Assembly (NCBI RefSeq): GCF_016458275.1
Contig: NZ_JAEMHM010000013.1
Coordinates: 62,001 to 126,000, forward strand
DNA from: Geomesophilobacter sediminis
Lineage (GTDB): Bacteria > Desulfobacterota > Desulfuromonadia > Geobacterales > Geobacteraceae
Reading direction: 5' to 3'
DNA length: 64,000 nt
Positions 25,681-34,302 of this stretch are shown in pieces (the stretch's first letter is position 1; each line of letters opens with the position of its first letter). Under the pieces are notes generated by a model. The model did not search any database. It was not told the DNA's origin and saw only the letters and a program-made list of their open reading frames with translations. The translations under genes and the position numbers were made by a program.

Positions 25681-27141
25681 TCAATATGCCCAGAACGGCC
25701 CGGTCCCGATCGGGGTGGTTCTTCCCGAGATGCCGACGAAAATCGGCCGTCCATAGAAAAACGGCAATCCCCAGTCGAACGTCCCGGACGGTGCCGGCCC
25801 GCCGATCTCCTCGAAGACGTTGTTTCCCGTTGCCAGTAGGCTGTTGAAGTTGCCGATGGTGAAGGGGATCGCCTGGCTGGGCGCACCGGTTGCTCCCACC
25901 GTGGTCGCGGTGAGCGATACCGGGTTCGGTGGACAGTACCAGCTCGTGCTGGGGGAACAAAGGGGCAGCCCGGTGTTCGTGCTGTTGCCGAAGAAGATCC
26001 CGTTGGAGCCCGTGTCGATGAAGCTGTCGGAGAAGGTCAGGCCGTTGAAGGTGGTGGTAAAGACCGCATTGGCGCTTGCCGGGAACGTGGTCACGCTGGA
26101 GGGGGCGTTGTTGGGCTGCGTGCCGATACCGAGGATCAGATTTCCGTTCAGGGACGGCAACCCGCCAAGCGGCACGCTGGGCAGGCTCACCAGTACCCCG
26201 TTGTTGTCCTGAGGCAGGCTTGCCACCGGATTTTGGACCTGGCCTGCCTGCGCCACCGTCACACCGGTGCAGGAGGAACTGGTGCAGCTGAAATACAGGC
26301 CGTTCAGCTCCTTGCTCGCGCAGCCGGTGCCGCAATCCTGCGGGAACAAGCCGACTCCGAGGATCGCGGTGAAGCCGGCTGCGACCGGCGTCGCCTCCGG
26401 GGTTTGGCAGGTCGTCAAGCCGGCCCGATTGCCAAAACTCGCGTCGATGACCTGGATCGGAATCTGGACCGCCGGTTCCGTCCCCAGCACGACGTCGGCA
26501 ATCTGGACCGGTCCCCACAGTGAAGACAGATCGGCAAACTGCACGCATTCTGCCAAGTTGCCGTTGCCGCTGGATACCGGCGTCGGCACCACTGCTCCCA
26601 GCGCACTTCGAAAGACACGCAACCCAATGCTGCCGGTGTCCACCAGCACGTCGGTAAGCGTGGTGCAGGTGGAAGTTCCCGGGGTGCAGATAACGAGGCT
26701 TACGCACGGTTTATTGAAGTAGTTGCCCGAGGTGGCGGCTGAGCAGAGGGAACCGTTGACGGTGATCGGGACAACATTGGCTGCTACCGAGGTTACGGTG
26801 AGGACGCGGGTTCCGGCGATCGATCCGAGCGTTGCGGTGATGGTAATCGTTCCGGTGGCGGTCGCGGTGAGAAGGCCTGAGGAGGTGATGCTTTGAGATG
26901 TCGCTCCGGTGGAGGTCCAGGTAACGGAGGAGGTGATGTTTTTGGTCGAGTTGTCCGAGTAGGTGCCGGTGGCGACAAATTGCTGGGTCGTGCCGAGTGG
27001 GAGGGACGATATGGCTGGCGTAATCGTGATGGACACCAACTGGGGCTGAGTTCCTCCGCCACCTCCGCCACCGCCGCCTCCACCGCAGGCTGCCAGGAAA
27101 ACGATCAGAAAGATGGTAACGAACAGGTTATTTGATCTCAT
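25681..27141 (-). CDS. DUF3443 family lipoprotein with Ig-like (BIG2) domain
   Basis: A 486-residue protein. The lipoprotein signal is FLIVFLAACGGG followed by a run of eleven glycines. Residues ~35-120 form a BIG2/Ig-like domain (ITPAISSLPLGTTQQFVATG). The remainder is DUF3443. It contains two DTGS motifs (LVDTGSIGLRVF, ~165-175; FIDTGSNGIFF, ~375-385), the spacing and form of pepsin-type aspartic peptidase half-sites, but activity is not established. It overlaps the DUF2844 gene by 14 bases; the two families occur together elsewhere. Likely outer-membrane-anchored or surface-exposed. Confidence 0.82.
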   Translation of the reverse strand: MRSNNLFVTIFLIVFLAACGGGGGGGGGGGTQPQLVSITITPAISSLPLGTTQQFVATGTYSDNSTKNITSSVTWTSTGATSQSITSSGLLTATATGTITITATLGSIAGTRVLTVTSVAANVVPITVNGSLCSAATSGNYFNKPCVSLVICTPGTSTCTTLTDVLVDTGSIGLRVFRSALGAVVPTPVSSGNGNLAECVQFADLSSLWGPVQIADVVLGTEPAVQIPIQVIDASFGNRAGLTTCQTPEATPVAAGFTAILGVGLFPQDCGTGCASKELNGLYFSCTSSSCTGVTVAQAGQVQNPVASLPQDNNGVLVSLPSVPLGGLPSLNGNLILGIGTQPNNAPSSVTTFPASANAVFTTTFNGLTFSDSFIDTGSNGIFFGNSTNTGLPLCSPSTSWYCPPNPVSLTATTVGATGAPSQAIPFTIGNFNSLLATGNNVFEEIGGPAPSGTFDWGLPFFYGRPIFVGISGRTTPIGTGPFWAY

Positions 27142-27661
27142 CGGCGGTCACCCCCTGTGGCATCAGGGCCGGCAGATAAGCTCGTCCCTGCAGGTTGCGC
27201 ATCAGTCCCCAGGTCTCCACCACCACGTTGCTTCCGGTTACCCGCAGCTGACGCTGCCCACGGGTCCGGGGAAGAGTGTTCTTGGTCTTCTTGAACTCGG
27301 GGGCATACGTGCCGAGGAGCTGGTTGAGGTCCGGGTGGGCCAGGCCGTTCCAGGCCACGGCGAAGACGATCCCTGACGTGTCGACGTACTCGCGGACCGA
27401 GGTGGCGTCCGAAACCTCTTCATACACGGTGTACCGTTTCTTGATCGTGGTTCCTTTGTGGACCGCTGCGAGGGCCTTCCGGTCCTTGGCAATGGACGAG
27501 AGGGGTTCTCCCAGCACCGCATGAACCGTGGACGGAGCGCCGGCCGAAAAGAGCAGGGCCAGCACCAAGCAGGCTGTCGACCCCTTCAGGGTACGCCAGC
27601 AGATTCCTGCGAGCCGGCCTCCAGTGGAATTGCTGATGACAGAACGTGAGGTGGTGGGCAT
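27128..27661 (-). CDS. DUF2844 family exported protein
   Basis: A 177-residue protein with a hydrophobic export segment (STACLVLALLFSAGAPSTVHA, here at residues ~28-48) and a DUF2844 body (LGEPLSSIAKDRKAL, YEEVSDATSVREYVD, FAVAWNGLAHPDL). The start gives an unusually long, polar N-terminus before the signal, so an internal start cannot be excluded. It is translationally coupled to the DUF3443 lipoprotein, suggesting a shared but unknown envelope role. Confidence 0.8.
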   Translation of the reverse strand: MPTTSRSVISNSTGGRLAGICWRTLKGSTACLVLALLFSAGAPSTVHAVLGEPLSSIAKDRKALAAVHKGTTIKKRYTVYEEVSDATSVREYVDTSGIVFAVAWNGLAHPDLNQLLGTYAPEFKKTKNTLPRTRGQRQLRVTGSNVVVETWGLMRNLQGRAYLPALMPQGVTADEIK

Positions 27662-27793
27662 AAGTACCTCCCTGTAAACAGCGCGGTACTTCTTTTGGGG
27701 ATATCCTGCACGCGGCAGGTAGGTGAGGCGGGTGAAAGGGGGGGCGCAGTGGGCTGCGCCCCGGCAGAGGTGGGAATCCGGAACAGCTTTTAG

Positions 27794-28495
27794 CTATTTG
27801 GTCTTCTTGCGCTTATCGAGTTCCGCGACAATCTCGTCGGTCAGGTCCTTGGTGTCGACCCCGGGGCTCAGGTAAAGTGCTTCCTTTTTGGCGACAATCG
27901 CGTCGTAGCCGTGGGTGACGGCATACTGGGACACGATGTCCTTTATCTTTTCGAAGAGCGTTTCCGTGTACTTATCCTGCATGTTACGCATCTCTTCTTC
28001 GCTGGAACGCACCAGTTTCTGGTACTCCTCGACCTTCTTCTGGAACTCCTTTGACTTCGCCGCCTTTTCCTTAGCAGTCATGGTTTCGATCTTCGCCTCG
28101 ATGGCCGCCTTTTGTTTCTCGAGCGACTTTTGACGCGCTTCGATCTTGGCGCGGAGCTTTTCCGATCTGGCCTTCAACTGGACGATGGCGGTCTTGCCTT
28201 CCTTCGATTCCTCGCCGACCTTGGCAAGATCGACATAGCCGATTTTGAGACGCAGCGCCGGCGCGGCGCTCGTTGCGGTCGTGGCACCGGCCGGGGCGGT
28301 CGACGGAGCAGACGCTGCCGGTCCCGGAGCAGGGACGGCCGGAGCAGGGGCGTTAGGTGCGGCAGCAGCGGTCGGAGCGGCGACCGGCGCGGTATTGGTC
28401 GCCGATCCCTTGGCGGCCGTATCGGCAGCCTGAACCGGGAGGGAAAGCATGACGGCGATCAGTGCGGTGGTTGAGAGTGATGCGATCTTCTTCAT
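27794..28495 (-). CDS. OmpH/Skp family periplasmic chaperone
   Basis: A 233-residue protein with a signal peptide (MKKIASLSTTALIAVMLSLP..VQA), then an Ala/Pro-rich low-complexity linker (~24-75). The Skp domain begins KIGYVDLAKVGEESKEGKTA and continues as a long coiled coil (LKARSEKLRAKIEARQKSLE). Skp proteins hold outer-membrane proteins in the periplasm. The Ala/Pro linker is an addition to the usual ~160-residue form. It is not beside bamA/lpxD here, so this is probably a paralogue. Confidence 0.85.
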   Translation of the reverse strand: MKKIASLSTTALIAVMLSLPVQAADTAAKGSATNTAPVAAPTAAAAPNAPAPAVPAPGPAASAPSTAPAGATTATSAAPALRLKIGYVDLAKVGEESKEGKTAIVQLKARSEKLRAKIEARQKSLEKQKAAIEAKIETMTAKEKAAKSKEFQKKVEEYQKLVRSSEEEMRNMQDKYTETLFEKIKDIVSQYAVTHGYDAIVAKKEALYLSPGVDTKDLTDEIVAELDKRKKTK

Positions 28496-28628
28496 TAGGC
28501 CCTCTTTGTATTGGATTTTGAATCAGCAATGTAGGATAGATGCTTCATTGCTTTTTGGCAAATAAAAGAACCCGATTGACCCGGCCTGAGACCGCTGGTA
28601 GGATGCAGCACCCAAAAAGGAGGGGACC

Positions 28629-28922
28629 ATGTCAAACCTGACGGAACGACTGAAGGCATGCCTGGAGAGCGAGGGGAAGGCCGATCGGGAACTCCTGGTG
28701 GAAACCCTTGAGGAAATCAATGATCTGCGGGAAAAGCGGGACCAGATGGAAGAGATCCTGATTCTTTTGGTCCGGACCGGGTTTCCTTGGGATGAGGCGG
28801 GGCAGCCGGACGAGCGTTTCGAAGCTTTTCGGAGCCGGTATGAAAATGCCATGCACGAGGCGGCCCACCTGCTCGGCCTGGACCTGCGCAGCATGATAAC
28901 CCGTACCGAACCGCGTACCTAG
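28629..28922 (+). CDS. Hypothetical acidic coiled-coil protein
   Basis: A 97-residue protein (MSNLTERLKACLESEGKADR) rich in Glu/Arg helices; no family recognised. AAGGAGG lies before the ATG at good spacing, and codon use resembles its neighbours, so I take it as real. The next gene starts 24 bases later, so they may form an operon. Confidence 0.7.
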   Translation: MSNLTERLKACLESEGKADRELLVETLEEINDLREKRDQMEEILILLVRTGFPWDEAGQPDERFEAFRSRYENAMHEAAHLLGLDLRSMITRTEPRT

Positions 28923-28945
28923 TGCAAAGAGAAAGGAAATAAACG

Positions 28946-29212
28946 ATGTCCGAGAAGGTCCTCGAGATCCTGTTCGTCCTGGTTTTCTTTGTGGTGCCGG
29001 GGGTAGTCGGTGCGCGCCAGGCTTGGAGCAAGGGGCGGAACTGGCTGGTCTGGCTGGTGCTCTGTTTCTGCTTTCCGCCGACCCTGATGGTGTGCCTGTT
29101 CCAGTCGCCGGTGAAAGAGGTGCCGGGGCAGTACCGGAAATGTCCCAAGTGCGGCGAATTCCTCAAATGGCGCGAGCCGAGCTGCAAGTACTGCCAAGCG
29201 GAAATCAGTTAG
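28946..29212 (+). CDS. Small membrane protein with C-terminal zinc ribbon
   Basis: An 88-residue protein with two hydrophobic segments (ILFVLVFFVVPGVVGA and WLVWLVLCFCFPPTLMVCLF). It ends with a CPKCG..CKYCQ zinc-ribbon-like pair. AAAGGAA precedes the ATG. The family is not named; similar two-helix/zinc-ribbon proteins are common in deltaproteobacteria. Confidence 0.75.
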   Translation: MSEKVLEILFVLVFFVVPGVVGARQAWSKGRNWLVWLVLCFCFPPTLMVCLFQSPVKEVPGQYRKCPKCGEFLKWREPSCKYCQAEIS

Positions 29213-29223
29213 CCCTTTTATCC

Positions 29224-29250
29224 TCGTTCCCAAGCTCCAGCTTGGGAACG
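29224..29250. repeat. Family F palindrome
   Basis: CGTTCCCAAG-CTCCAG-CTTGGGAACG, a near-perfect short palindrome, with GGAAGCTCCAGCTTC following at 29263. Confidence 0.7.
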
Positions 29251-29327
29251 GCCCACTGCTCAGGAAGCTCCAGCTTCTCAATTCTTACCATGGGGGAGCT
29301 TTACCAGACATTGCGTTCCCAACATTG

Positions 29328-29354
29328 CGTTCCCAAGGTGGACCTTGGGAACGA
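29328..29354. repeat. Family F palindrome, second copy
   Basis: CGTTCCCAAGGTGGACCTTG followed by GGAACG, preceded by a partial GCGTTCCCAA copy at 29313. Confidence 0.7.
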
Positions 29355-29384
29355 GAGGGACGACACGGAAGGCAGCGGCCTACC

Positions 29385-29449
29385 CTGTGGGAGCGCCTTT
29401 CCAGGCGCGAATAACATCCGATAATCGCGACAAAAATGTCGCTCCTACA
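29385..29449. repeat. REP pair, family A, overlapping the PPTase stop codon
   Basis: CTGTGGGAGCGCCTTTCCAG..GCGCGAA and inverted AATCGCGACAAAAATGTCGC TCCTACA. On the minus strand the PPTase gene ends GTT GGA GTG TAG, where the TAG is part of GTAGGAGCGACA; the repeat supplies the stop. Confidence 0.8.
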
Positions 29450-30155
29450 CTCCAACCAGCCGCACGCTCGGTTTTTCCCCTTGGTACGCCAGTGCCGCCG
29501 CATATCCGTCAGGAACCGGGATGTCGATGAGACTCCACCTTTTTGCTGCCTCCGGCGCATCCCGATCGGCAATAATCCGGGCCTCTTTACCGGAGAGGCC
29601 CACATCGAAGCCATCCGAACGCCGCGAAAAGCCGCTCCCCAATCCCTTCAGATACGCTTCTTTCCGGGTCCAGCAGCGATAGAACGCTGGCAACTGCTCG
29701 GCCACCGGCAGCGCGGATAGCTCCGCGCGTTCCGCTGCCGAAAAATATCTCTCCGCCATCCCCCGAAACTCCAGCTGCGGACCCACCGCTTCCACGTCGA
29801 CACCGATTTCCCGCCCCAGCGTCACCGCCAGCAAAAGCAAATCCCCGGCGTGCGACACGTTGAATCGCAACGACGGGGATGTTGTTTCCCATGCAAGGTA
29901 CGGCTTGCCGAACTCACCGTTATCCAGCTCGATCCGTTCCGGCTCGATCTGCAGGTAACGCCCCAGCGTCTCCCTGACAAAGCCACGCCCGGCGGCAAAA
30001 CCGATCCGTTTCGCAGGATCGATCAGACGCTCGCTGCGCAGCCGCTCCGATGGTGACAGGTGCCGCTCCAGCCGCTCCACTTCGGAGGTCAGGGCACCCA
30101 AAGAAGCGATGAACAGATCCACCACTCCCGCTTCCGGTCGGGGCGCACCGGTCAA
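29445..30155 (-). CDS. Sfp-type 4'-phosphopantetheinyl transferase (activates the PUFA synthase ACPs)
   Basis: A 236-residue enzyme that moves phosphopantetheine from CoA onto the Ser of carrier proteins. Sfp-type motifs are visible: FNVSHAGDLLLLAV, REIGVDVEAV (Mg-binding GxD) and CWTRKEAYLKGLGSG (WxxKEAxxK). TTG 30155 is the best start: AGGGGGA precedes it and it overlaps the oleD stop as TTGA, like the other junctions in this operon; GTG codons at 30125/30122 lack a separate site. It ends the pfa-ole operon and corresponds in role to PfaE. Confidence 0.9.
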   Translation of the reverse strand: MTGAPRPEAGVVDLFIASLGALTSEVERLERHLSPSERLRSERLIDPAKRIGFAAGRGFVRETLGRYLQIEPERIELDNGEFGKPYLAWETTSPSLRFNVSHAGDLLLLAVTLGREIGVDVEAVGPQLEFRGMAERYFSAAERAELSALPVAEQLPAFYRCWTRKEAYLKGLGSGFSRRSDGFDVGLSGKEARIIADRDAPEAAKRWSLIDIPVPDGYAAALAYQGEKPSVRLVGV

Positions 30156-31147
30156 ACCGCTTCCCCCTGGAGCCAGACCCGGAGCCGTTTGAGCCCCTCG
30201 TCGATGGAGACCTCCGGCTGGTAACCCAGGTCGTTTCGGGCCGCCGAGATGTCGAACCAGTGCGCCGTCGCCAACTCCCGCGCCACAAACCGCGTCATGG
30301 GCGGCTCTCCCGACAGCTTGAGGAGGTTCCAGATCCCCTCGCAGATGGTCCCCACGGCGTAGGCGACGCCGGGCGGGACGCTGCGCTGGACCGGCGGCAG
30401 GTCCGCGGCGGCCAGGATCCGGTTCACCATATCCCAAAGCGGGAGCGGTTCTCCATTGGAAATGAAATAGGCTTTGCCGGCGATGGGGCTGCCCGGCGTC
30501 AGGCGGTCGGCGGCATGGAGGTGCGCCTGCGCCGCGTTGTCGACGTAGACGGTGTCGACGAGGCAGGGGCGGTCGCCGATCCGGCGCAGCTTCCCGGCCC
30601 GCGCCTTCGCGACGATTCGCGGGACCAGGTGGTTATCGCCCGGTCCCCAGATCAGGTGCGGACGGAGCGACACCGTGGCCAAGGCAGGAGAGTTTGCCGC
30701 CAGTACTAGCTGTTCCGCTATTGCTTTTGTTTTCGGGTAGTTTGCCTCGAAGTGGGCAGGGTAGGGGAGCGACTCGTTGCCCCCTTCCACATCGCTGCCG
30801 TCGAAGACGACACTCGGCGATCCGGTGTAGACCAGACGGGAAATCCCGTTGCTCCGGCACGCCTGCAGCACGTTCTCGGTCCCGGTCACGTTGGCGTCGA
30901 AGTATTCGGCGAAGCTCCCCCAGATGCCGGCTTTGGCCGCCACGTGGAAGACCACGTCGCACCCTTTGGCCGCGGCAACGACGGCATCGCGGTTGGAGAG
31001 GTCACCGCGGAGCTGCTCCACTCCGAGGTTTGCCAGGGGCTGATATTCGCCGCGGGAAAAGCTGCGGACCGATGCCCCCCGCGCGACCAGCTGCTTGACG
31101 AGGGAGAACCCGAGAAACCCACCGCCACCGGTGACCAGTGCCCTCAC
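30152..31147 (-). CDS. oleD: OleD, NADPH-dependent 2-alkyl-3-oxoalkanoate reductase
   Basis: A 331-residue extended SDR with an N-terminal Rossmann loop (VTGGGGFLGFSLV) and the catalytic pair in NYPKTKAIAEQ (YxxxK). It reduces the beta-keto acid made by OleA to a beta-hydroxy acid. The start is GTG 31147, which overlaps the oleC stop as GTGA and has GGAGG upstream. Related 3-beta-HSD-like SDRs have other roles, but order oleB-oleC-oleD fixes the call. Confidence 0.92.
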   Translation of the reverse strand: MRALVTGGGGFLGFSLVKQLVARGASVRSFSRGEYQPLANLGVEQLRGDLSNRDAVVAAAKGCDVVFHVAAKAGIWGSFAEYFDANVTGTENVLQACRSNGISRLVYTGSPSVVFDGSDVEGGNESLPYPAHFEANYPKTKAIAEQLVLAANSPALATVSLRPHLIWGPGDNHLVPRIVAKARAGKLRRIGDRPCLVDTVYVDNAAQAHLHAADRLTPGSPIAGKAYFISNGEPLPLWDMVNRILAAADLPPVQRSVPPGVAYAVGTICEGIWNLLKLSGEPPMTRFVARELATAHWFDISAARNDLGYQPEVSIDEGLKRLRVWLQGEAV

Positions 31148-32778
31148 GAAAGCCTCCGCGCCGCCCATACCGCGAGTTTTTCGCGGAAGATCTTGGCGTT
31201 GTGGCGGATGTCCACCGGGAAGGCGGGATGGAAAAGGATGGTTTCGATGGCGTGGGTGTGGATGTGGCCCCGGGCGATTTCCATCAGTTCCTCGCGGAGC
31301 TTGTCCTTGTCGACCCTCACTCCCTTTTCCAGCTCGATGCAGATCACCGGCCGCTGTGACCCTAGGGGCCCGATCCCGACCAGTGCCGAGCGAAACACCA
31401 TCGGGTGCGTGTTGAAGACCGCCTCGCACGGGATGGTGAAAAGGGTGCCTTCCACGGTTTCCACGCGGTGCGACTTGCGGCCGCAGAACCAGACCCGGCC
31501 GTCATCGTCCATGCCGCCGAGATCGCCCATCCGGTGGAAGAATCCGCCGGTTTCCGGGTCGGCGATTTTCGAGACGACGTCGGCTTCGGGGCGGTTGAAA
31601 TATCCCCGGGTTACCTGTGCTCCCTGGACGATGATCTCGCCGATCTTTCCGACCGGGACGCGCAGGTCCGGATGCCACTGGTAGATCGGCTCGTCGGTGA
31701 TTTCGATGACTTCCAGGCGGATCCCCTCCACCGGTTTGCCGACGCAGACGCCGCCTCCCGCTTCGGTGATCTGCCTGGTGGTCCCGAGGATCTCGGAGCT
31801 GCCGATGGAACAGACCGGGAGCGCCTCGGTCGCGCCGTAGGGGGTGAAGACTTCGACGCCGCGGTTGAGCATGCCGCAGAAACGTTCCAGGACCGCCGCC
31901 GGAACCGGGGCTCCGGCCGAGATGGCGCGTCTCAAGGTCGGCAGCATGATCTTGTGTCGCGTGCCGTAGCGGCTGACCCGGTTGATCAGCGCGGGGGAGC
32001 CGAACATCGTGGTGACGTTGTAAGCGTTGATGGTTTCGATGATTCGTCTGGGGTTGACCGAGCCGGGGCGGGTGAAGTCCATTTCCGGGATCACCGCGGT
32101 CATGCCGAGGGCCGGGGCGAATAGTGCGAAGAGGGGGAAGGTGGGGAGATCGATCTCGCCCGGCTCGATGCCGTACACCTGGCGCAGCGCCTCGACCTGC
32201 GCGGCGAAGTTGCCGTGGGTGTAGACGGCCCCCTTGGGGGCGCCGGTGCTGCCGCTGGTGAAGAGGATGGCGGCGGTATCGTCGGCTTCGGTCGGCGCCA
32301 GCGGGGAGGGGAGTTCCAGCGCGTTCTGGGCGATGATTTCGGAGAGCGTCGTCCCGCCCCAGAAGAGGCGTTTGCCGACCGTCACCAGGGTCCGCAGGCT
32401 CTTTTTGCCCCAGCCGAAGAGGCAGCGCGCGACGTGTGCCTTGGGGATGCCGATGAACGCCGACGGTTCCGCCTCGTCGAGGCATTTTCTCAGGTTCTTG
32501 ATCCCGAGCCCCGGGTCGATGAGGACCGGCACCGCGCCGACCTTGAAAATGGCGAAGGTGAGGGCGAAGAATTCAGGGCTCGGGGTGACCATGAGCACCG
32601 TGCGCACGCCCCGCCCGATACCCAGGGCGAGCAGCCCGTGGGCGATCCGGTCGCTCATGGCATTGAGCTTGGCGAAGCTCAGCGTCTCGTTCCGCTTGGG
32701 AAAGATGATGGCCGGCGTGTTGGGCTGCCGGGCCGCCATGGCCGGAAGGTGCGCCGCGATGTTGACGGTCTCGATCAT
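31144..32778 (-). CDS. oleC: OleC, beta-lactone synthetase (AMP-forming superfamily)
   Basis: A 544-residue member of the ANL adenylating family (ILFTSGSTGAPKGAVYTHG is the phosphate-binding loop; TPYGATEALPV the adenine/metal motif). OleC uses ATP to convert the beta-hydroxy acid into a cis beta-lactone. ATG 32778 overlaps the oleB stop as ATGA and is preceded by GGAGACGG. It lies between oleB and oleD as in known ole operons. Confidence 0.92.
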   Translation of the reverse strand: MIETVNIAAHLPAMAARQPNTPAIIFPKRNETLSFAKLNAMSDRIAHGLLALGIGRGVRTVLMVTPSPEFFALTFAIFKVGAVPVLIDPGLGIKNLRKCLDEAEPSAFIGIPKAHVARCLFGWGKKSLRTLVTVGKRLFWGGTTLSEIIAQNALELPSPLAPTEADDTAAILFTSGSTGAPKGAVYTHGNFAAQVEALRQVYGIEPGEIDLPTFPLFALFAPALGMTAVIPEMDFTRPGSVNPRRIIETINAYNVTTMFGSPALINRVSRYGTRHKIMLPTLRRAISAGAPVPAAVLERFCGMLNRGVEVFTPYGATEALPVCSIGSSEILGTTRQITEAGGGVCVGKPVEGIRLEVIEITDEPIYQWHPDLRVPVGKIGEIIVQGAQVTRGYFNRPEADVVSKIADPETGGFFHRMGDLGGMDDDGRVWFCGRKSHRVETVEGTLFTIPCEAVFNTHPMVFRSALVGIGPLGSQRPVICIELEKGVRVDKDKLREELMEIARGHIHTHAIETILFHPAFPVDIRHNAKIFREKLAVWAARRLS

Positions 32779-33722
32779 CGGCATCCGTCTCCGTTCGATG
32801 TCCGGCGTTCGACGACCTGCGCCGTTTTGTCCGGCAAATCGGTACGGGCCAGGAATTCGGCGATCAGCGGGATTACTTCTCCCTTCTTGTCTTCCAGGAT
32901 GTAGTGGCCGCCGTCCGGGAAGCGCTGGACCTCCGCGTCGGGGAACCTTCTCAGCCACTCGGCCAGGAAGTGCTTATCGAAGACGAAATCCAGCTCGCCC
33001 CAGAAGATCGTCATCGGAAGGTGCTGGAACTGCTCTAGGTTCTGCGCAACTTCCATGACTTGCTGATAGGCACGATCTTCTGCCGTCAGCGGGATGTCCT
33101 GTACGAAGCGCAAGGTGGCGATCCGGTTTTTCCACGAGTCGTACGGGGCGCGGTACGCCAGGCGCAATTCCTTGGGCATCGGGTTTGCCTTGCAGCCGAC
33201 GATGGATGCTCCGAGGCTGAAGGCGTTGAAGCCGCGCACCAGCAGCGTTCCCAGGCCGGTTTCCCGGCAGATCTTCAGCCCAAGCGGAAGCGGTTTCTCC
33301 TTCGGAAGGGGGAAGGCCCCGGTGTTCAGGAGCACCAGACGCTTGATCCGCTCCGGGTGGCGGGTGGCGTAGGCCATGCCGATCATCCCGCCCCAGTCGT
33401 GGAGCACCAGCGTGATCTTTGAGGTGATACCGAGGTGATCGAGGAGCCGTTCCAGGTCGTTGACGCGGGAGGCCAGGGTGTACTGGTAGCGGTCGTCACC
33501 GGGCTTGTCGGAAAATCCGCAGCCGATGTGGTCCGGCACGATGCAGCGGTAGTGGCCGCGCAGGGCGAGGACGAGGTTGCGGTAATAGAAGGACCAGGAA
33601 GGGTTCCCGTGGACCATGACCACCGGCTCCCCCTGACCCTCGTCGAGGTAGTGATAGGAAAGCCCGTCGAGATCGAGGGTGTGTCCGGTGAAGGGGTAAT
33701 GCTTCTTAAAAGTATCGTTCAT
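32775..33722 (-). CDS. oleB: OleB, beta-lactone decarboxylase (alpha/beta hydrolase)
   Basis: A 315-residue alpha/beta hydrolase of the haloalkane dehalogenase type. The nucleophile Asp109 is in LVLHDWGGMIG, the HGNPSW oxyanion region is near residue 39, and the His is in FPDGGHYILED. OleB releases CO2 from the beta-lactone to give the internal olefin. ATG 33722 is preceded by an in-frame TTG (33725); no strong ribosome binding site is seen for either. In many Actinobacteria oleB is fused to oleC; here they are separate with a 4-base overlap. Confidence 0.9.
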   Translation of the reverse strand: MNDTFKKHYPFTGHTLDLDGLSYHYLDEGQGEPVVMVHGNPSWSFYYRNLVLALRGHYRCIVPDHIGCGFSDKPGDDRYQYTLASRVNDLERLLDHLGITSKITLVLHDWGGMIGMAYATRHPERIKRLVLLNTGAFPLPKEKPLPLGLKICRETGLGTLLVRGFNAFSLGASIVGCKANPMPKELRLAYRAPYDSWKNRIATLRFVQDIPLTAEDRAYQQVMEVAQNLEQFQHLPMTIFWGELDFVFDKHFLAEWLRRFPDAEVQRFPDGGHYILEDKKGEVIPLIAEFLARTDLPDKTAQVVERRTSNGDGCR

Positions 33723-33786
33723 CAAATAGGCACCACGTTAATAGAAGAGAGTGAAAGAGCCTCTGATTTAAGAGCAGACATGGTGA

Positions 33787-34053
33787 CTATTCATAATGGG
33801 TCCACATGCGGATGACCTTTACCGTGTTTTGATCCTCAATCACTTGGTACACCAAGCGATTGAGGATGTTGATCCTTCGCGAGAAGGTTCCGGAAAGATC
33901 ACCTATGAGTTTCTCAAAGGGGGGAGGCGTCTGAAATGGGTTAGTTCGTAGTAGTTCCAACAGCCGCTCAGCTTGGGGCCGCAAGCCCGCTTGAGCGAGT
34001 TTTTTCGCATCTTTTTGGGCTTGCTTTGTGAATACAAGAGACCAACTCACCAC
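33787..34053 (-). CDS. YoeB/Txe-type toxin within the ole operon
   Basis: An 88-residue basic protein (MVSWSLVFTKQAQKDAKKLA; SRRINILNRLVYQVIED; KVIRMWTHYE). The RRINxxNRLVY and C-terminal W-x-HY segments are typical of YoeB/Txe mRNA interferases, which cleave mRNA at the ribosome. It overlaps the antitoxin by 7 bases. Both genes lie between oleA and oleB in the same direction. Confidence 0.88.
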   Translation of the reverse strand: MVSWSLVFTKQAQKDAKKLAQAGLRPQAERLLELLRTNPFQTPPPFEKLIGDLSGTFSRRINILNRLVYQVIEDQNTVKVIRMWTHYE

Positions 34054-34289
34054 TCCAGTTCCTTGTCACACTCCTCAACCGGTGTTTCCAGCCCTGCTTT
34101 GATGGACTCCCTCATTCCCGGGATCGACATCAGATACAGTGTTTCCTGGATGGCCTGCCAGTCTTCCTCGGAAATGAGCACAGCAGAGCTTCGCTTACCA
34201 AGTATCTTGACGGGGTGATGAGATTCGGCTACCGCGTCGACAAGGCTGTACAGCCTTTTCCTGGCTTCCGTGGCTGAAAGAGTTGTCAT
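34047..34289 (-). CDS. YefM/Phd-type antitoxin
   Basis: An 80-residue protein. The N-terminal half (TLSATEARKRLYSLVDAVAE, then HHPVKILGKRSSAVLISEED) is the Phd/YefM DNA-binding fold; the acidic C-terminus (ETPVEECDKELEW) would wrap the toxin. AGGAGG lies 6 bases before the ATG. Likely neutralises YoeB-type toxin and represses the promoter at 34303-34341. Confidence 0.9.
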   Translation of the reverse strand: MTTLSATEARKRLYSLVDAVAESHHPVKILGKRSSAVLISEEDWQAIQETLYLMSIPGMRESIKAGLETPVEECDKELEW

Positions 34290-34302
34290 AGATTACCTCC
34301 TG

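Noticed and set aside
33787-34289. The toxin-antitoxin pair as evidence of a mobile element or integration site
   Set aside because: No integrase, transposase, attachment repeats or tRNA lie nearby; it could have been gained by transfer but this cannot be shown.
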